Below are positions 56,283-64,000 of a stretch of DNA of 64,000 nt, one piece after another. The stretch is from Clostridium aciditolerans. GTDB taxonomy: Bacteria > Bacillota > Clostridia > Clostridiales > Clostridiaceae. Positions within the stretch are counted from its first letter, which is position 1. Each line of letters begins with the position of its first letter. The stretch lies in NCBI RefSeq assembly GCF_016316925.1, contig NZ_JAEEGB010000012.1, positions 33,850 through 97,849 of the forward strand, given 5' to 3'. A program made the translations under genes and the position numbers. The notes under the pieces are model-generated. The model did no database searches, was not told the origin of the DNA, and was given only the letters and a program-made list of their open reading frames with translations.

Positions 56283-56365
56283 ATTTTCGACCCCACTACT
56301 ATAATAAAATTTAAAAGTTGAAAAATCCTACTAAGGCTAATTATTCCCTACTTTTAAATTTTATA

Positions 56366-56403
56366 TTAGGCATCTGCAAGAAAATAGCAAGTCAAAGATG
56401 ATA
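56366..56403. repeat. Dispersed hairpin repeat, copy between yitT and transketolase
   Basis: TTAGGCATCTG, AAAATAGCAAGTC and AAAGATGAT follow the family consensus, but the 3' arm is degenerate (ATGAT instead of ATGCC), so the stem is broken. It supports sequence, not only structure, being conserved. Confidence 0.6.
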
Positions 56404-56450
56404 GTATATCTGGTTTTTTCTTTATTTTCATGTACCTTAGTACGATAAAA

Positions 56451-56482
56451 AAACGATGATATAAATTACTATATCATCGTTT
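56451..56482 (-). terminator. Terminator of the transketolase genes
   Basis: AAACGATGATAT and ATATCATCGTTT form a perfect 12-bp stem with an 8-nt loop, followed by T residues on the minus strand. Confidence 0.85.
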
Positions 56483-56502
56483 AAATCTAATCATTTACTA
56501 AA

Positions 56503-57444
56503 TTATTTTAGAGTAAGACCTTTCTTAACAGCTTTGACAATATCATCAGCAGTTAATCCATATGCCTTTAGAAGTTCTGCTGGTTTTCCACTTTCTCCAA
56601 AAGTGTCCTTCACTCCTACTCTTACTACTGGTGTAGGTTGGTTTTCACTTAAAACCTCACAAACAGCAGATCCTAATCCACCTATTATGCTATGCTCTTC
56701 TGCAGTTATAACTACTCCTGTTTCTCTTGCAGCCTTTATAATTGCTTCCTTATCTATAGGTTTTATAGTATGTATATTTATAACCTTAACTTTTATTCCT
56801 TCTTCTGATAATGTATTATATGCTTCTAGAGCTGCGTCTACCATTATTCCAGTTGCAATAACTACAGCATCTTTTCCTTCTCTTAAAGTTATAGCTTTAC
56901 CTATTTCAAACTTATATTCTGAGTTATCATTGATAACAGGTACTCCAGATCTTCCAAGTCTTACATAGCAAGGTCCTTTATATTCAGCTATTGCCTTAAT
57001 TGCAGCTTCTGTTTCTACAGCATCACTTGGGCTTATAACTGTCATATTTGGTAAACTTCTCATTAGTGATATATCTTCAATTGATTGGTGTGATGCGCCA
57101 TCTTCTCCCACTGTAATTCCTGCATGCGTAGCACATATCTTTACATTTAATTCAGGATAGCAAACTGAATTTCTTATTTGTTCAAAAGCTCTACCACTAG
57201 CAAATACAGCAAAAGTACTTACAAAAGGTATTTTATCACAAGTAGACATACCTGCAGCTACAGTAACCATGTTACTTTCTGCTATTCCCATATTTATAAA
57301 TCTTTCTGGACAAACCTTCTTAAAATCAGCTGTCTTAGTTGATTTAGATAAATCAGCATCAAGTACAACTATTTTTTCATTTTCTTGACCTAATTTTGCT
57401 AAAGCCTTTCCATATGCTTCTCTTGTCGCTATTTTATTAGCCAT
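56503..57444 (-). CDS. Transketolase, C-terminal subunit
   Basis: The second half of a split transketolase (313 residues), holding the pyrimidine-binding domain (FINMGIAESNMVTVAAG, HAGITVGEDGASHQ) and the C-terminal domain. It works with the N-terminal subunit encoded directly upstream to move two-carbon units in the pentose phosphate pathway. The start ATG shares one base with the upstream stop (TAATG), indicating tight coupling. Split transketolases are common in anaerobic Firmicutes and archaea. Confidence 0.94.
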   Translation of the reverse strand: MANKIATREAYGKALAKLGQENEKIVVLDADLSKSTKTADFKKVCPERFINMGIAESNMVTVAAGMSTCDKIPFVSTFAVFASGRAFEQIRNSVCYPELNVKICATHAGITVGEDGASHQSIEDISLMRSLPNMTVISPSDAVETEAAIKAIAEYKGPCYVRLGRSGVPVINDNSEYKFEIGKAITLREGKDAVVIATGIMVDAALEAYNTLSEEGIKVKVINIHTIKPIDKEAIIKAARETGVVITAEEHSIIGGLGSAVCEVLSENQPTPVVRVGVKDTFGESGKPAELLKAYGLTADDIVKAVKKGLTLK

Positions 57445-58268
57445 TATTCTTCACCCCCGAGTTCATCTAAAGCTTTTTTGCATTGTTCTGCACTTGGTGC
57501 GTTTCCATGCCAACCTGCTTCATTTTCCATGAAGGACACTCCTTTACCCTTCACAGTTTTACAAACTATCATTGTTGGTTTTTCTTTTACAGTTTTTGCT
57601 TCCTCAATTGCATTAATTAATTGCTCAATATTATGACCATCTACCTCTACAACATTCCATCTAAAAGCTCTAAATTTATCAGCAATTGGCTCTGCTGACA
57701 TTACTTCTTCAATAGGACCATCTATTTGAAGTCCATTATAATCAATAAAAGCTATTAAATTATCTAATTTATAATGAGCAGCTGACATAGCAGCTTCCCA
57801 AACTTGGCCTTCTTCTAATTCACCATCACCTAATAGTGCAAAAACTCTGTAGTCTTTTTTATCTATTTTTCCTGCTAAAGCCATTCCAACTGCTGCTGAA
57901 ATACCTTGACCTAATGAACCAGTGGACATGTCTACTCCTGGAACTTCATTCATATTTGGATGTCCTTGAAGTATTGAACCAAGCTTTCTAAGCTTTTTTA
58001 ATTCTTCTACATCAAAAAATCCTCTTCTAGCAAGTGCACTATATAGCACTGGAGCAGCGTGCCCTTTAGAGAGAACAAATCTATCCCTATTTAAATCCTT
58101 TGCTTTTTCAGGATCTATGTTCATTTCACTAAAATACAAAGTAGTTAAAATTTCTGTTGCTGATAAGGAACCACCAGGATGACCTGAGCCTGACTCTGTT
58201 AACATTTTTATAATATCTTTTCTAATCACGTTTGCCACTTGCTTGAGTTCTTCTAAGTTCTTTTTCAC
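57444..58268 (-). CDS. Transketolase, N-terminal subunit
   Basis: The first half of the split transketolase (274 residues) with the thiamine diphosphate-binding domain: [29 protein letters not shown], and the motif [21 protein letters not shown] start with GGAGG 7 nt upstream is used. Together with the C-terminal subunit it makes one functional enzyme. Mazef genes lie upstream with their own terminators. Confidence 0.94.
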   Translation of the reverse strand: MKKNLEELKQVANVIRKDIIKMLTESGSGHPGGSLSATEILTTLYFSEMNIDPEKAKDLNRDRFVLSKGHAAPVLYSALARRGFFDVEELKKLRKLGSILQGHPNMNEVPGVDMSTGSLGQGISAAVGMALAGKIDKKDYRVFALLGDGELEEGQVWEAAMSAAHYKLDNLIAFIDYNGLQIDGPIEEVMSAEPIADKFRAFRWNVVEVDGHNIEQLINAIEEAKTVKEKPTMIVCKTVKGKGVSFMENEAGWHGNAPSAEQCKKALDELGGEE

Positions 58269-58346
58269 AATCTCAACCTCCTATAATAAAGCTTACGTTT
58301 AAAAAATTCTTCTACTATTTTACCACAAAAAAACGTTTTTATATAC

Positions 58347-58380
58347 AATAAAGGTGGCAAAATTTTTCCCACCTTTTATT
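58347..58380. terminator. Hairpin between mazF and transketolase
   Basis: AATAAAGGTGG and CCACCTTTTATT pair with a T-rich loop. It is a second stop after mazF or part of the transketolase leader; its T-run is weak. Confidence 0.45.
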
Positions 58381-58446
58381 TTATTCTATCTCCATCTAAC
58401 TATATACATATATACGATCATATTTAGGCCTTGAATGCTAATAAAA

Positions 58447-58469
58447 AAACACGACAAATTGTCGTGTTT
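58447..58469 (-). terminator. Terminator of mazE-mazF
   Basis: AAACACGAC and GTCGTGTTT form a perfect 9-bp stem with a 5-nt loop and a T-run on the minus strand, 12 bp past the mazF stop. Confidence 0.85.
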
Positions 58470-58480
58470 AAATATATTAT

Positions 58481-58831
58481 TTACTGTAAACCTACGCTTA
58501 TTAAAAGCGCCTCATCTACTTTTCTCATATCGTCATCGGTCATATGACCTATTTTCTCTTTTAGTCTTCTTTTATCTAAAGTTCTTATTTGCTCAAGCAA
58601 AACTACAGAATCTTTATTAAGTCCATAAGCTTCTGATGAAATTTCAACATGTGTTGGAAGTTTTGCCTTGTTTATCTGTGAAGTAATTGCTGCTACTATG
58701 ACAGTAGGGCTATATTTGTTGCCAACATCATTTTGGATAATGATTACTGGCCTTATTCCACCCTGTTCTGAACCCACTACTGGGCTTAAGTCAGCATAAA
58801 ATATATCTCCTCTTTTCACTATAGTGGTCAT
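58481..58831 (-). CDS. mazF: MazF/EndoA-type endoribonuclease toxin
   Basis: A 116-residue PemK/MazF family mRNA interferase, close in layout to B. subtilis EndoA (NdoA). Conserved segments are [30 protein letters not shown], and the C-terminal [20 protein letters not shown]. EndoA cuts RNA at UACAU-type sites. Overlaps the antitoxin reading frame by 41 bp, and GGAGTG precedes its ATG inside the antitoxin gene. In Firmicutes this pair is part of the core chromosome beside alr, as here. Confidence 0.93.
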   Translation of the reverse strand: MTTIVKRGDIFYADLSPVVGSEQGGIRPVIIIQNDVGNKYSPTVIVAAITSQINKAKLPTHVEISSEAYGLNKDSVVLLEQIRTLDKRRLKEKIGHMTDDDMRKVDEALLISVGLQ

Positions 58832-59111
58832 CAGCTAAATCACACTCCGAAAGCTTCGCTTCATATTCTTTAAATTCTTTCATGTCACTTGCAAAGCCCA
58901 TTTCTGCAAACTCAAGATTGAGTTGAGCCATTTCTTTATATCCTTTTTCCATTTGTTCTATGATATTTAACCTTTTTTTCTCTTTAATATATAATATGAT
59001 AGCTTCCCTAATAAATTCACTTCTTTTTTTGCAATCTTCCTCAAGTGCCTTATTAAATTCATTGTATAGTGTTTCTGAGAGGTTTACCACTAATCTCTTT
59101 GAATTTGACAT
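58791..59111 (-). CDS. Ribbon-helix-helix antitoxin (EndoAI/MazE-like)
   Basis: A 106-residue partner of MazF/EndoA. The N-terminal ribbon-helix-helix segment (about 6-45; [28 protein letters not shown]) binds DNA and would repress its own promoter, and the acidic C-terminus should neutralise the toxin. ATG at 59109-59111 follows AGGAGG; the 16-codon open extension upstream has no RBS. The gene overlaps mazF by 41 bp, more than most such pairs. Confidence 0.85.
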   Translation of the reverse strand: MSNSKRLVVNLSETLYNEFNKALEEDCKKRSEFIREAIILYIKEKKRLNIIEQMEKGYKEMAQLNLEFAEMGFASDMKEFKEYEAKLSECDLADDHYSEKRRYILC

Positions 59112-59462
59112 ATAAAAATTAATACCTCCTATTAACCTAAGCGAAAGATATGTACACACAAATTATAATCCTAAAACTGTCAGCATGTCAAAGAAATTAT
59201 CCGTAATTTCACCATTTTTCTACTTGTACTTTTACACATAATTTCTTATTTTTACAAGTTCATTATGTATATTACCAAATATATCCCAGCTTATTATGTA
59301 CCTCGCATTATAATTAATAGTTAAAATGTAAATTTAAGTATATTCTATCATAAAAGTAAATTTGAAAACTACTTTTATTTTTTAAGATTAGTTTAAAACA
59401 ATATACTAGTATATTATACAAAGCATTAATTTTATATGCATCATTTACGACAATTGACAATA

Positions 59463-59641
59463 GGAGATATACAGCTAACAGCTATTAAATAAAACTCCTT
59501 CTCCCTTCGTCGAATGAGTACACAGAGTGTAAGTGACTATCACCAAATCAGCACGCTGTGTAAGCGATCATCTCAAAATCATAGATTTTGGATGCCTACT
59601 TAAGATTTTGGCTCTCTGCTTAATTGTTAGCTGTATACCTT
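59463..59641. repeat. Dispersed repeat, long copy with inverted ends, between alr and mazE
   Basis: The ends ATATACAGCTAACA (59467-59480) and TGTTAGCTGTATAC (59626-59639) are inverted repeats. The interior 59491-59603 matches 37324-37393 (CTCCTTCTCC, CGTCGAATGAGTA, CAAAATCA, GATTTTGGATG), with an internal tandem duplication built on GTGTAAG and CAAATCA/CAAAATCA units. The rest of 59160-59462 is AT-rich with nothing else seen. Confidence 0.65.
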
Positions 59642-59650
59642 CTATTTTAC

Positions 59651-60811
59651 TTATACATAATTTTTTATCTTTATTATCTGTCCATTTTCTATATAAACTC
59701 TTGGAACTCTTTTGCTTACCATGCATATCACTTCATAGTTTATAGTTCCCAAAATAGCTGCCATATCATCAGCATTAAACTTTAAGTTTCCGTCACTGCC
59801 CATAAGTATAACTTCATCTCCTGGTTTTACATCACCTACATCAGTAACATCTATCATACACTGATCCATGCATATATTACCAACTACTGGAGCAAATTTA
59901 CCATTAATTATTACCTTTGCTTTTCCTGACATCATTCTAGTATATCCATCAGCATAGCCAATAGGCAGTGTAGCAATTATGCTCTTTCTTTCAGTTCTAA
60001 ATTTTCTTCCGTATCCAATATATTCACCTTTATCTAAGGTCTTTACATGCACAATATTTGCTTTCCATGTCATAACAGGCTTTATACTTAATTGGTTTTT
60101 ATCTACTTCGTTCGAAGGATAGTATCCATACAATATTATTCCCGGTCTCGTTCCGTCATAATGAGTTTCTGGAAGCTCCATTATAGCTGCGCTATTAGCC
60201 ATATCTCTCATATTTATTTTGATACCCTTGCTAATTAATTTTTCATAAAACCAATTATATTTGTCAAATTGCATATTTGAATAGCTCTTATCAGCTTCAT
60301 CAGCAGTGCAGAAATGAGAGAATAATCCTTCTATTTCTATATTAGCTAACTTGCTTATTTTATATATTTCCTCAATACTTTCTTCGCTTGGTAAAAAGCC
60401 TATTCTTCCCATTCCCGTATCTATAGCTATATGAATTTTAATTGTCTTTCCTTCAGATTGAGCTATATTAGATAAGGTTAAAGCATACTCATAGGAAGAA
60501 ACTGCTGGTTCGATATCATATTTTATCAAATCATCTGATAGAGTTTCAGGAGTAAGCCCCAAGATCATTATAGGACACTTAATGCCACTTTTTCTTAGTT
60601 CCACACCTTCGGCTAAAACAGCCACTGCAAGTCTTGTAGCTCCATTCTGTAAAAGTATTGGTGCCACTTCGACAGCCCCATGTCCATAAGCATCCGCTTT
60701 TACAACTCCAATTAGTTCCTTACTTTTAGCCTTTTCTCTAATCTGCTTGATGTTATACACAAGGTTGTCTAAATTAATTTCTGCCCATACAGGCCTAAAA
60801 TCTCTAAACAT
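59651..60811 (-). CDS. alr: Alanine racemase
   Basis: A PLP enzyme that makes D-alanine for peptidoglycan. The 386-residue protein has the PLP lysine in GVVKADAYGHG, and the catalytic tyrosine in IGYGRKFRTE within the C-terminal beta domain. ATG at 60811 follows GGGGGG by 7 nt. Its neighbour upstream is a GerS-like lipoprotein; in Clostridioides difficile gerS and alr2 are likewise adjacent, so a role in supplying or tuning the alanine germination signal is possible but not shown. Confidence 0.96.
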   Translation of the reverse strand: MFRDFRPVWAEINLDNLVYNIKQIREKAKSKELIGVVKADAYGHGAVEVAPILLQNGATRLAVAVLAEGVELRKSGIKCPIMILGLTPETLSDDLIKYDIEPAVSSYEYALTLSNIAQSEGKTIKIHIAIDTGMGRIGFLPSEESIEEIYKISKLANIEIEGLFSHFCTADEADKSYSNMQFDKYNWFYEKLISKGIKINMRDMANSAAIMELPETHYDGTRPGIILYGYYPSNEVDKNQLSIKPVMTWKANIVHVKTLDKGEYIGYGRKFRTERKSIIATLPIGYADGYTRMMSGKAKVIINGKFAPVVGNICMDQCMIDVTDVGDVKPGDEVILMGSDGNLKFNADDMAAILGTINYEVICMVSKRVPRVYIENGQIIKIKNYV

Positions 60812-60985
60812 TTTATTACCCCCCACGTTTTTATTTACAATAAAATAACTAATAAATTATAATTGAACTTTTCCCCTACGAGTTAATTATACATTATTTT
60901 TAATAATTATATAATTGTGATTTTAAAAAATTTTTATTTTATTCAAAATAATATGACACAAAATCTCTATAAGTTAAAATTCTAA

Positions 60986-61594
60986 TTATGTTATTTCGAA
61001 CAAATCTTTCTGCAACTCTGGGTTGGCTTTAAAATCAGAATATTCTACATCTATCTTCTTCTTGCCCTTGGAATCATATATAATAACATACTTAGGCAAA
61101 CTATTATGCTTATCTATATATAGCTCAGCTTTGCTAATATTTTTATTATTACCAGGTATGTCCAAGTGCACAACTTGATACTCTTCATTACCTATTTTCT
61201 TTAACGAATTTTTCACCACTTCATTTGTATATATCATTCCAATATACTCGCCAATAAAGCTTAGTTTAAATAAACTATCAAAGTCTTTCTCTGTATCATA
61301 TTTTAATCCACTTTGCAAATCTTTAACCAGTATTTTATTGTCTTTATATACCATCAACCGATTTTTGTCTAGTTCAAATCTATATCCATATCTTTTATCA
61401 TAAAATTGTTTTCCAGTATAATTTATAGTTTGTTTATCATTTTCTATTTTCATATTTATATTACAACTATAGCTGTCTAAATTTTTTAGATAATCAATAT
61501 TCTTTTCTGTATCGTCGGTTTTTTTGCCACAGCTTGTGAACACTATTATAAAGATAAAAACAAGAATAGTCGTGAATAATGGTTTTTTCTTCAT
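60986..61594 (-). CDS. GerS-like lipoprotein
   Basis: A 202-residue lipoprotein. The signal peptide is MKKKPLFTTILVFIFIIVFTSCGKK, with a lipobox cysteine at C22. The mature part is a beta-rich LolA-like domain (SYSCNINMKIENDKQTINYTGKQ and later KAELYIDKHNSLPKYVIIY). This matches germination lipoprotein GerS and its relatives, which are needed in C. difficile for cortex lysis during germination. Position next to alr supports it. Start ATG follows AGGGGG. Confidence in the general family is good, in a germination role modest. Confidence 0.75.
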   Translation of the reverse strand: MKKKPLFTTILVFIFIIVFTSCGKKTDDTEKNIDYLKNLDSYSCNINMKIENDKQTINYTGKQFYDKRYGYRFELDKNRLMVYKDNKILVKDLQSGLKYDTEKDFDSLFKLSFIGEYIGMIYTNEVVKNSLKKIGNEEYQVVHLDIPGNNKNISKAELYIDKHNSLPKYVIIYDSKGKKKIDVEYSDFKANPELQKDLFEIT

Positions 61595-61695
61595 CTCAAT
61601 CCCCCTAGATTATATTCTCTTAGGCACCTATTTCCCATTATTAATACTATTCTTTTATTTCTTTTTATATTCTTATACCTTTTATGAATTTAAAA

Positions 61696-63195
61696 TTAAC
61701 ATTGTATTTCTTTTATTGAAAAAGGAATATCTTCTAATATATGGCTGGCATTGACACAAAACATATCCCTAGAAAGTTTTTCGCCGGAATAGCCATGTAT
61801 AAACGCTGCAATGCAAGCGGCTGATATAGATTTATAACCCTGCCCAATAAATGATGCTATCATTCCTGTAAGACAATCCCCCATTCCACCCGATGCCATA
61901 GCGCTATTCCCTGTTGGATTTATAATTGTTTTTTCTCCATCTGTTATTATAGTATTGTATCCTTTAAGAAGCACTATGATATTGTTTTCCTTTGCAAATT
62001 TTTTAGATATCTCCATTCTATTTTCTTTTATATAATCAATTGGCAAATCTACTATTCTAGACATTTCTCCCAAGTGAGGAGTTATAATAATTTCCGACTT
62101 TTTATTTTTTAGTATATCAAGCCTATCCTTTAATACATTTATTCCATCGGCATCTATAACTATAGGACAATTAGCATTATTAATAATATTGCTTAACAAA
62201 TTAAATGTTTTCTCATTATCTCCCATGCCAGGACCTATTGCAATAGCATCACTTTTTTCTATTAATTCACTTAATTTGTCCTGTTCATCAAAAGAAATAG
62301 TCATAGCTTCTACAAGCTTAGATCTCAAAGTCTCTCTAATCTCACTATCACAACACAATGTTACTAGGCCAGCCCCACTTCTAACCGCTCCCTGTGTACA
62401 TATGTATGCAGCTCCAGTATATCCATTGGAGCCTGCAACAACTAACACTCTACCATAGTCTCCTTTATAAGAGTACTTATCTCTTACCTGTATATTACTT
62501 CTTATCATATTTTCGTCTATAATAAATTCATTATTATGAAATCTACTTATTGCTGCCTCTGGAATACCTATCTCCTCTATAACTACTTCTCCTGTTAATT
62601 TATCTGTTCCATAATTTAAAAAACCCTTTTTATATAATTGAAAAGAAATAGTTTTATCTGCTTTAATACAATTGCCAAGTATTTTCCCCCTATTTCCATC
62701 AAGTCCAGAAGGTATATCGATAGATACAATATATTTACTATTTTCATTAATTATAGATATGACAGAATCAAATATTCCCTCAACTTTTCTAGAAAGTCCC
62801 GTACCGAAAAGGGAATCTATTGTCACTTGACTTCGTTCTATTGAGTCTCTTAAATCATTAATATCTTCAAGATTAGTGACTTTATTAATATTAACACCTA
62901 TTTTTTTTAATATATCATAGTTTATTTTACAATCTTGACTCATTCCTTCTTTATCCCCAACTAGAAATACTTCCACTTTCTTATTTAAAATGTGTAGGTG
63001 TCTTGCTACTGCGAATCCATCCCCACCGTTGTTTCCCTTGGTACATACTATACAAAAAGAATGATGTTTATCAAGTTCTAAGTTTTTGATGATCTTTAAT
63101 GCTGCATTTTCCATCAATAAAATCCCTGGAATCCTAAGTTCATTTATACAGTAGTTATCTATCTCCTTCATTATTTCTGAAGTTGCAATCCTCAA
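61696..63195 (-). CDS. nnr: Bifunctional NAD(P)H-hydrate epimerase and ADP-dependent dehydratase
   Basis: Nnr repairs damaged NAD(P)H. The roughly 499-residue protein joins an N-terminal YjeF-N epimerase domain (about 1-210; NNGGDGFAVARHL) to a C-terminal ribokinase-like dehydratase domain (about 225-499; GSNGYTGAAYI and SGGMGDCLTGMIA). A TTG at 63195 is chosen: GGAGG lies 8 nt before it, while a TTG three codons upstream directly abuts that RBS. It overlaps the acpS end by 41 bp, the common order in clostridia. Confidence 0.94.
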   Translation of the reverse strand: MRIATSEIMKEIDNYCINELRIPGILLMENAALKIIKNLELDKHHSFCIVCTKGNNGGDGFAVARHLHILNKKVEVFLVGDKEGMSQDCKINYDILKKIGVNINKVTNLEDINDLRDSIERSQVTIDSLFGTGLSRKVEGIFDSVISIINENSKYIVSIDIPSGLDGNRGKILGNCIKADKTISFQLYKKGFLNYGTDKLTGEVVIEEIGIPEAAISRFHNNEFIIDENMIRSNIQVRDKYSYKGDYGRVLVVAGSNGYTGAAYICTQGAVRSGAGLVTLCCDSEIRETLRSKLVEAMTISFDEQDKLSELIEKSDAIAIGPGMGDNEKTFNLLSNIINNANCPIVIDADGINVLKDRLDILKNKKSEIIITPHLGEMSRIVDLPIDYIKENRMEISKKFAKENNIIVLLKGYNTIITDGEKTIINPTGNSAMASGGMGDCLTGMIASFIGQGYKSISAACIAAFIHGYSGEKLSRDMFCVNASHILEDIPFSIKEIQC

Positions 63196-63571
63196 ATTTA
63201 TCAACCTCCATTACTGCATATGCTATAGCATTATCAATACCATGAGATATGCTTATATGAATTTTATAATCACCATATTTTTGAGCCATTAACTTAGCCT
63301 TACCTTTCAGTACCACTAAAGGTTTTCCAGCAGCAGTTCTGTCGATTTCTATATCCTTGAATTCAAACCCACTAAAACCTGTTCCCAGAGCCTTAGCTAC
63401 AGCCTCTTTTGCCGCAAATCTACCTGCTACAAACTCTGGCCTCAAGTTTCTGCTCTTAAGATATTCTATTTCATTCTTACTAAACATCCTATCTATAAAA
63501 TTAGCATGCTTACTTATAGCTTCTTTGATTCTTCTAATTTCAACGATGTCAACCCCAATTCCTATAATCAA
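63155..63571 (-). CDS. acpS: Holo-[acyl-carrier-protein] synthase
   Basis: AcpS attaches 4'-phosphopantetheine to acyl carrier protein for fatty acid synthesis. The 138-residue protein starts IGIGVDIVEIRRI with the catalytic aspartate, and has FAGRFAAKEAVAKALG with the glutamate. A TTG start at 63571 is used, with GGGGGTG 6 nt upstream. It is slightly longer than usual because the C-terminal end overlaps the nnr start. Lies directly upstream of nnr. Confidence 0.95.
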   Translation of the reverse strand: MIIGIGVDIVEIRRIKEAISKHANFIDRMFSKNEIEYLKSRNLRPEFVAGRFAAKEAVAKALGTGFSGFEFKDIEIDRTAAGKPLVVLKGKAKLMAQKYGDYKIHISISHGIDNAIAYAVMEVDKFEDCNFRNNEGDR

Positions 63572-63651
63572 AATATCACCCCCATATTAATAATAAATTA
63601 TACTTTTCTATTTTAAAAGTTGCAAGTAGTTGTATGCCCAGCTGTTAAAAG

Positions 63652-63675
63652 AAAAAAAGAGGATTTTTTCCTCTT
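63652..63675 (-). terminator. Terminator of the DUF6514 gene
   Basis: AAGAGGA and TCCTCTT form a stem with a T-rich loop, followed on the minus strand by seven T residues, just past the stop of the gene at the window edge. Confidence 0.75.
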
Positions 63676-63707
63676 CTGATTATAATAATTGTCTATTGTC
63701 TTTTATT

Positions 63708-64000
63708 TTAATATGCTATATCCTTTATTTCTTTATCAAAGTCTACTATATATTCATCGATATAATCGCCAAGAACATCAATTAAATGAATTGGTGATAC
63801 ATTATTGTCATATAGCAACTTCATTAGATTATGTACCTTGTGTCTCTCTGGGCTTATACTTTTTACACAATCCCTTTCTATATTTACTAACTTTCCATCT
63901 ACAAGATCTTGTCTCTCAATCTCAATTCCATATGATTGTACCTCTATGGTATCTACTCCATATGTTATGCTAATGTTGCCTTTTAATAATGGCTCTTCTA
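63708..64000 (-). CDS. DUF6514-like small clostridial protein, C-terminal part, runs in from the window end
   Basis: The last 97 codons of a minus-strand gene that begins beyond 64000. The visible part reads ITYGVDTIEVQSYGIEIE, then DCVKSISPERHKVHNLMKLLY and SPIHLIDVLGDYIDEYIVDF. This matches from memory the small DUF6514 family found in clostridia, function unknown. No signal or membrane segment is seen. Assignment is by recall of the family pattern, not by search. Confidence 0.6.
   Translation of the reverse strand, partial: EEPLLKGNISITYGVDTIEVQSYGIEIERQDLVDGKLVNIERDCVKSISPERHKVHNLMKLLYDNNVSPIHLIDVLGDYIDEYIVDFDKEIKDIAY

Noticed and set aside
58481-59111. mazEF as a mobile toxin-antitoxin module
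   Set aside because: It sits beside alr as in many Firmicutes, with no repeats defining an insertion; it is a core chromosomal pair.
1-64000. CRISPR arrays, tRNA or rRNA genes
   Set aside because: No regularly spaced direct repeats and no tRNA- or rRNA-like sequence was seen on either strand.

Overview
The window is an AT-rich chromosomal segment of a spore-forming, anaerobic Firmicute, most likely Clostridium sensu stricto. The evidence is the gene content (HydE hydrogenase maturase, a GerS-like lipoprotein beside alr, DUF1540 and DUF6514 proteins, split transketolase), strong AGGAGG-type ribosome binding sites, frequent GTG/TTG starts and U-tailed hairpin terminators. The species cannot be fixed from sequence alone. 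Nearly all genes lie on the minus strand, so the window reads from right to left as a series of short operons. No tRNA, rRNA or CRISPR array was seen.

Layout, 1-23 kb: the 5' part of a large cyclic-glucan-synthase-like gene preceded by an unidentified structured RNA and terminator; the lysC-lysA operon under a lysine riboswitch; an M18 aminopeptidase; a 5.8-kb serine-recombinase element (5886-11687) inserted in an ATPase gene; hydE; helD and ftsH; an M20 deacylase; proS under a proline T-box; a DUF4397 protein; a YjdF-like membrane protein; a small MITE-like sequence.

Layout, 23-64 kb: rlmD-like methyltransferase, DUF1540 protein, pyk-pfkA, dnaE, a Dabb protein, ytoI-whiA-yvcK-rapZ, murB, a PHP phosphoesterase and uvrC. 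Next come a ydjM-like gene, an FHA-FtsW/RodA-PBP set, and ftsE-ftsX-ctp-PDZ(MinJ-like)-uvrB-uvrA, which matches the Bacillus subtilis order. The window closes with yitT, split transketolase, mazE-mazF, alr, the GerS-like lipoprotein, nnr, acpS and a DUF6514 fragment.

The most interesting structure is the element at 5886-11687. It carries a large serine recombinase, a 40-codon ORF, a Na+/dicarboxylate-type symporter and a GlnK/GlnL-type two-component system. It splits a 367-codon double P-loop ATPase gene. The two ends share an 11-bp direct repeat, and removing one copy with the interior restores the ATPase frame exactly. The element therefore looks like a precisely excisable intervening element whose cargo is a self-contained nutrient uptake and sensing module.

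A second layer is a set of dispersed non-coding repeats: a hairpin family with an AATAACAAGTC-like loop (28.5, 32.2, 48.8 and 56.4 kb), a 165-bp palindrome built from it, a 513-bp element with 75-bp inverted ends (41.2 kb), and a repeat shared between 37.3 and 59.5 kb.
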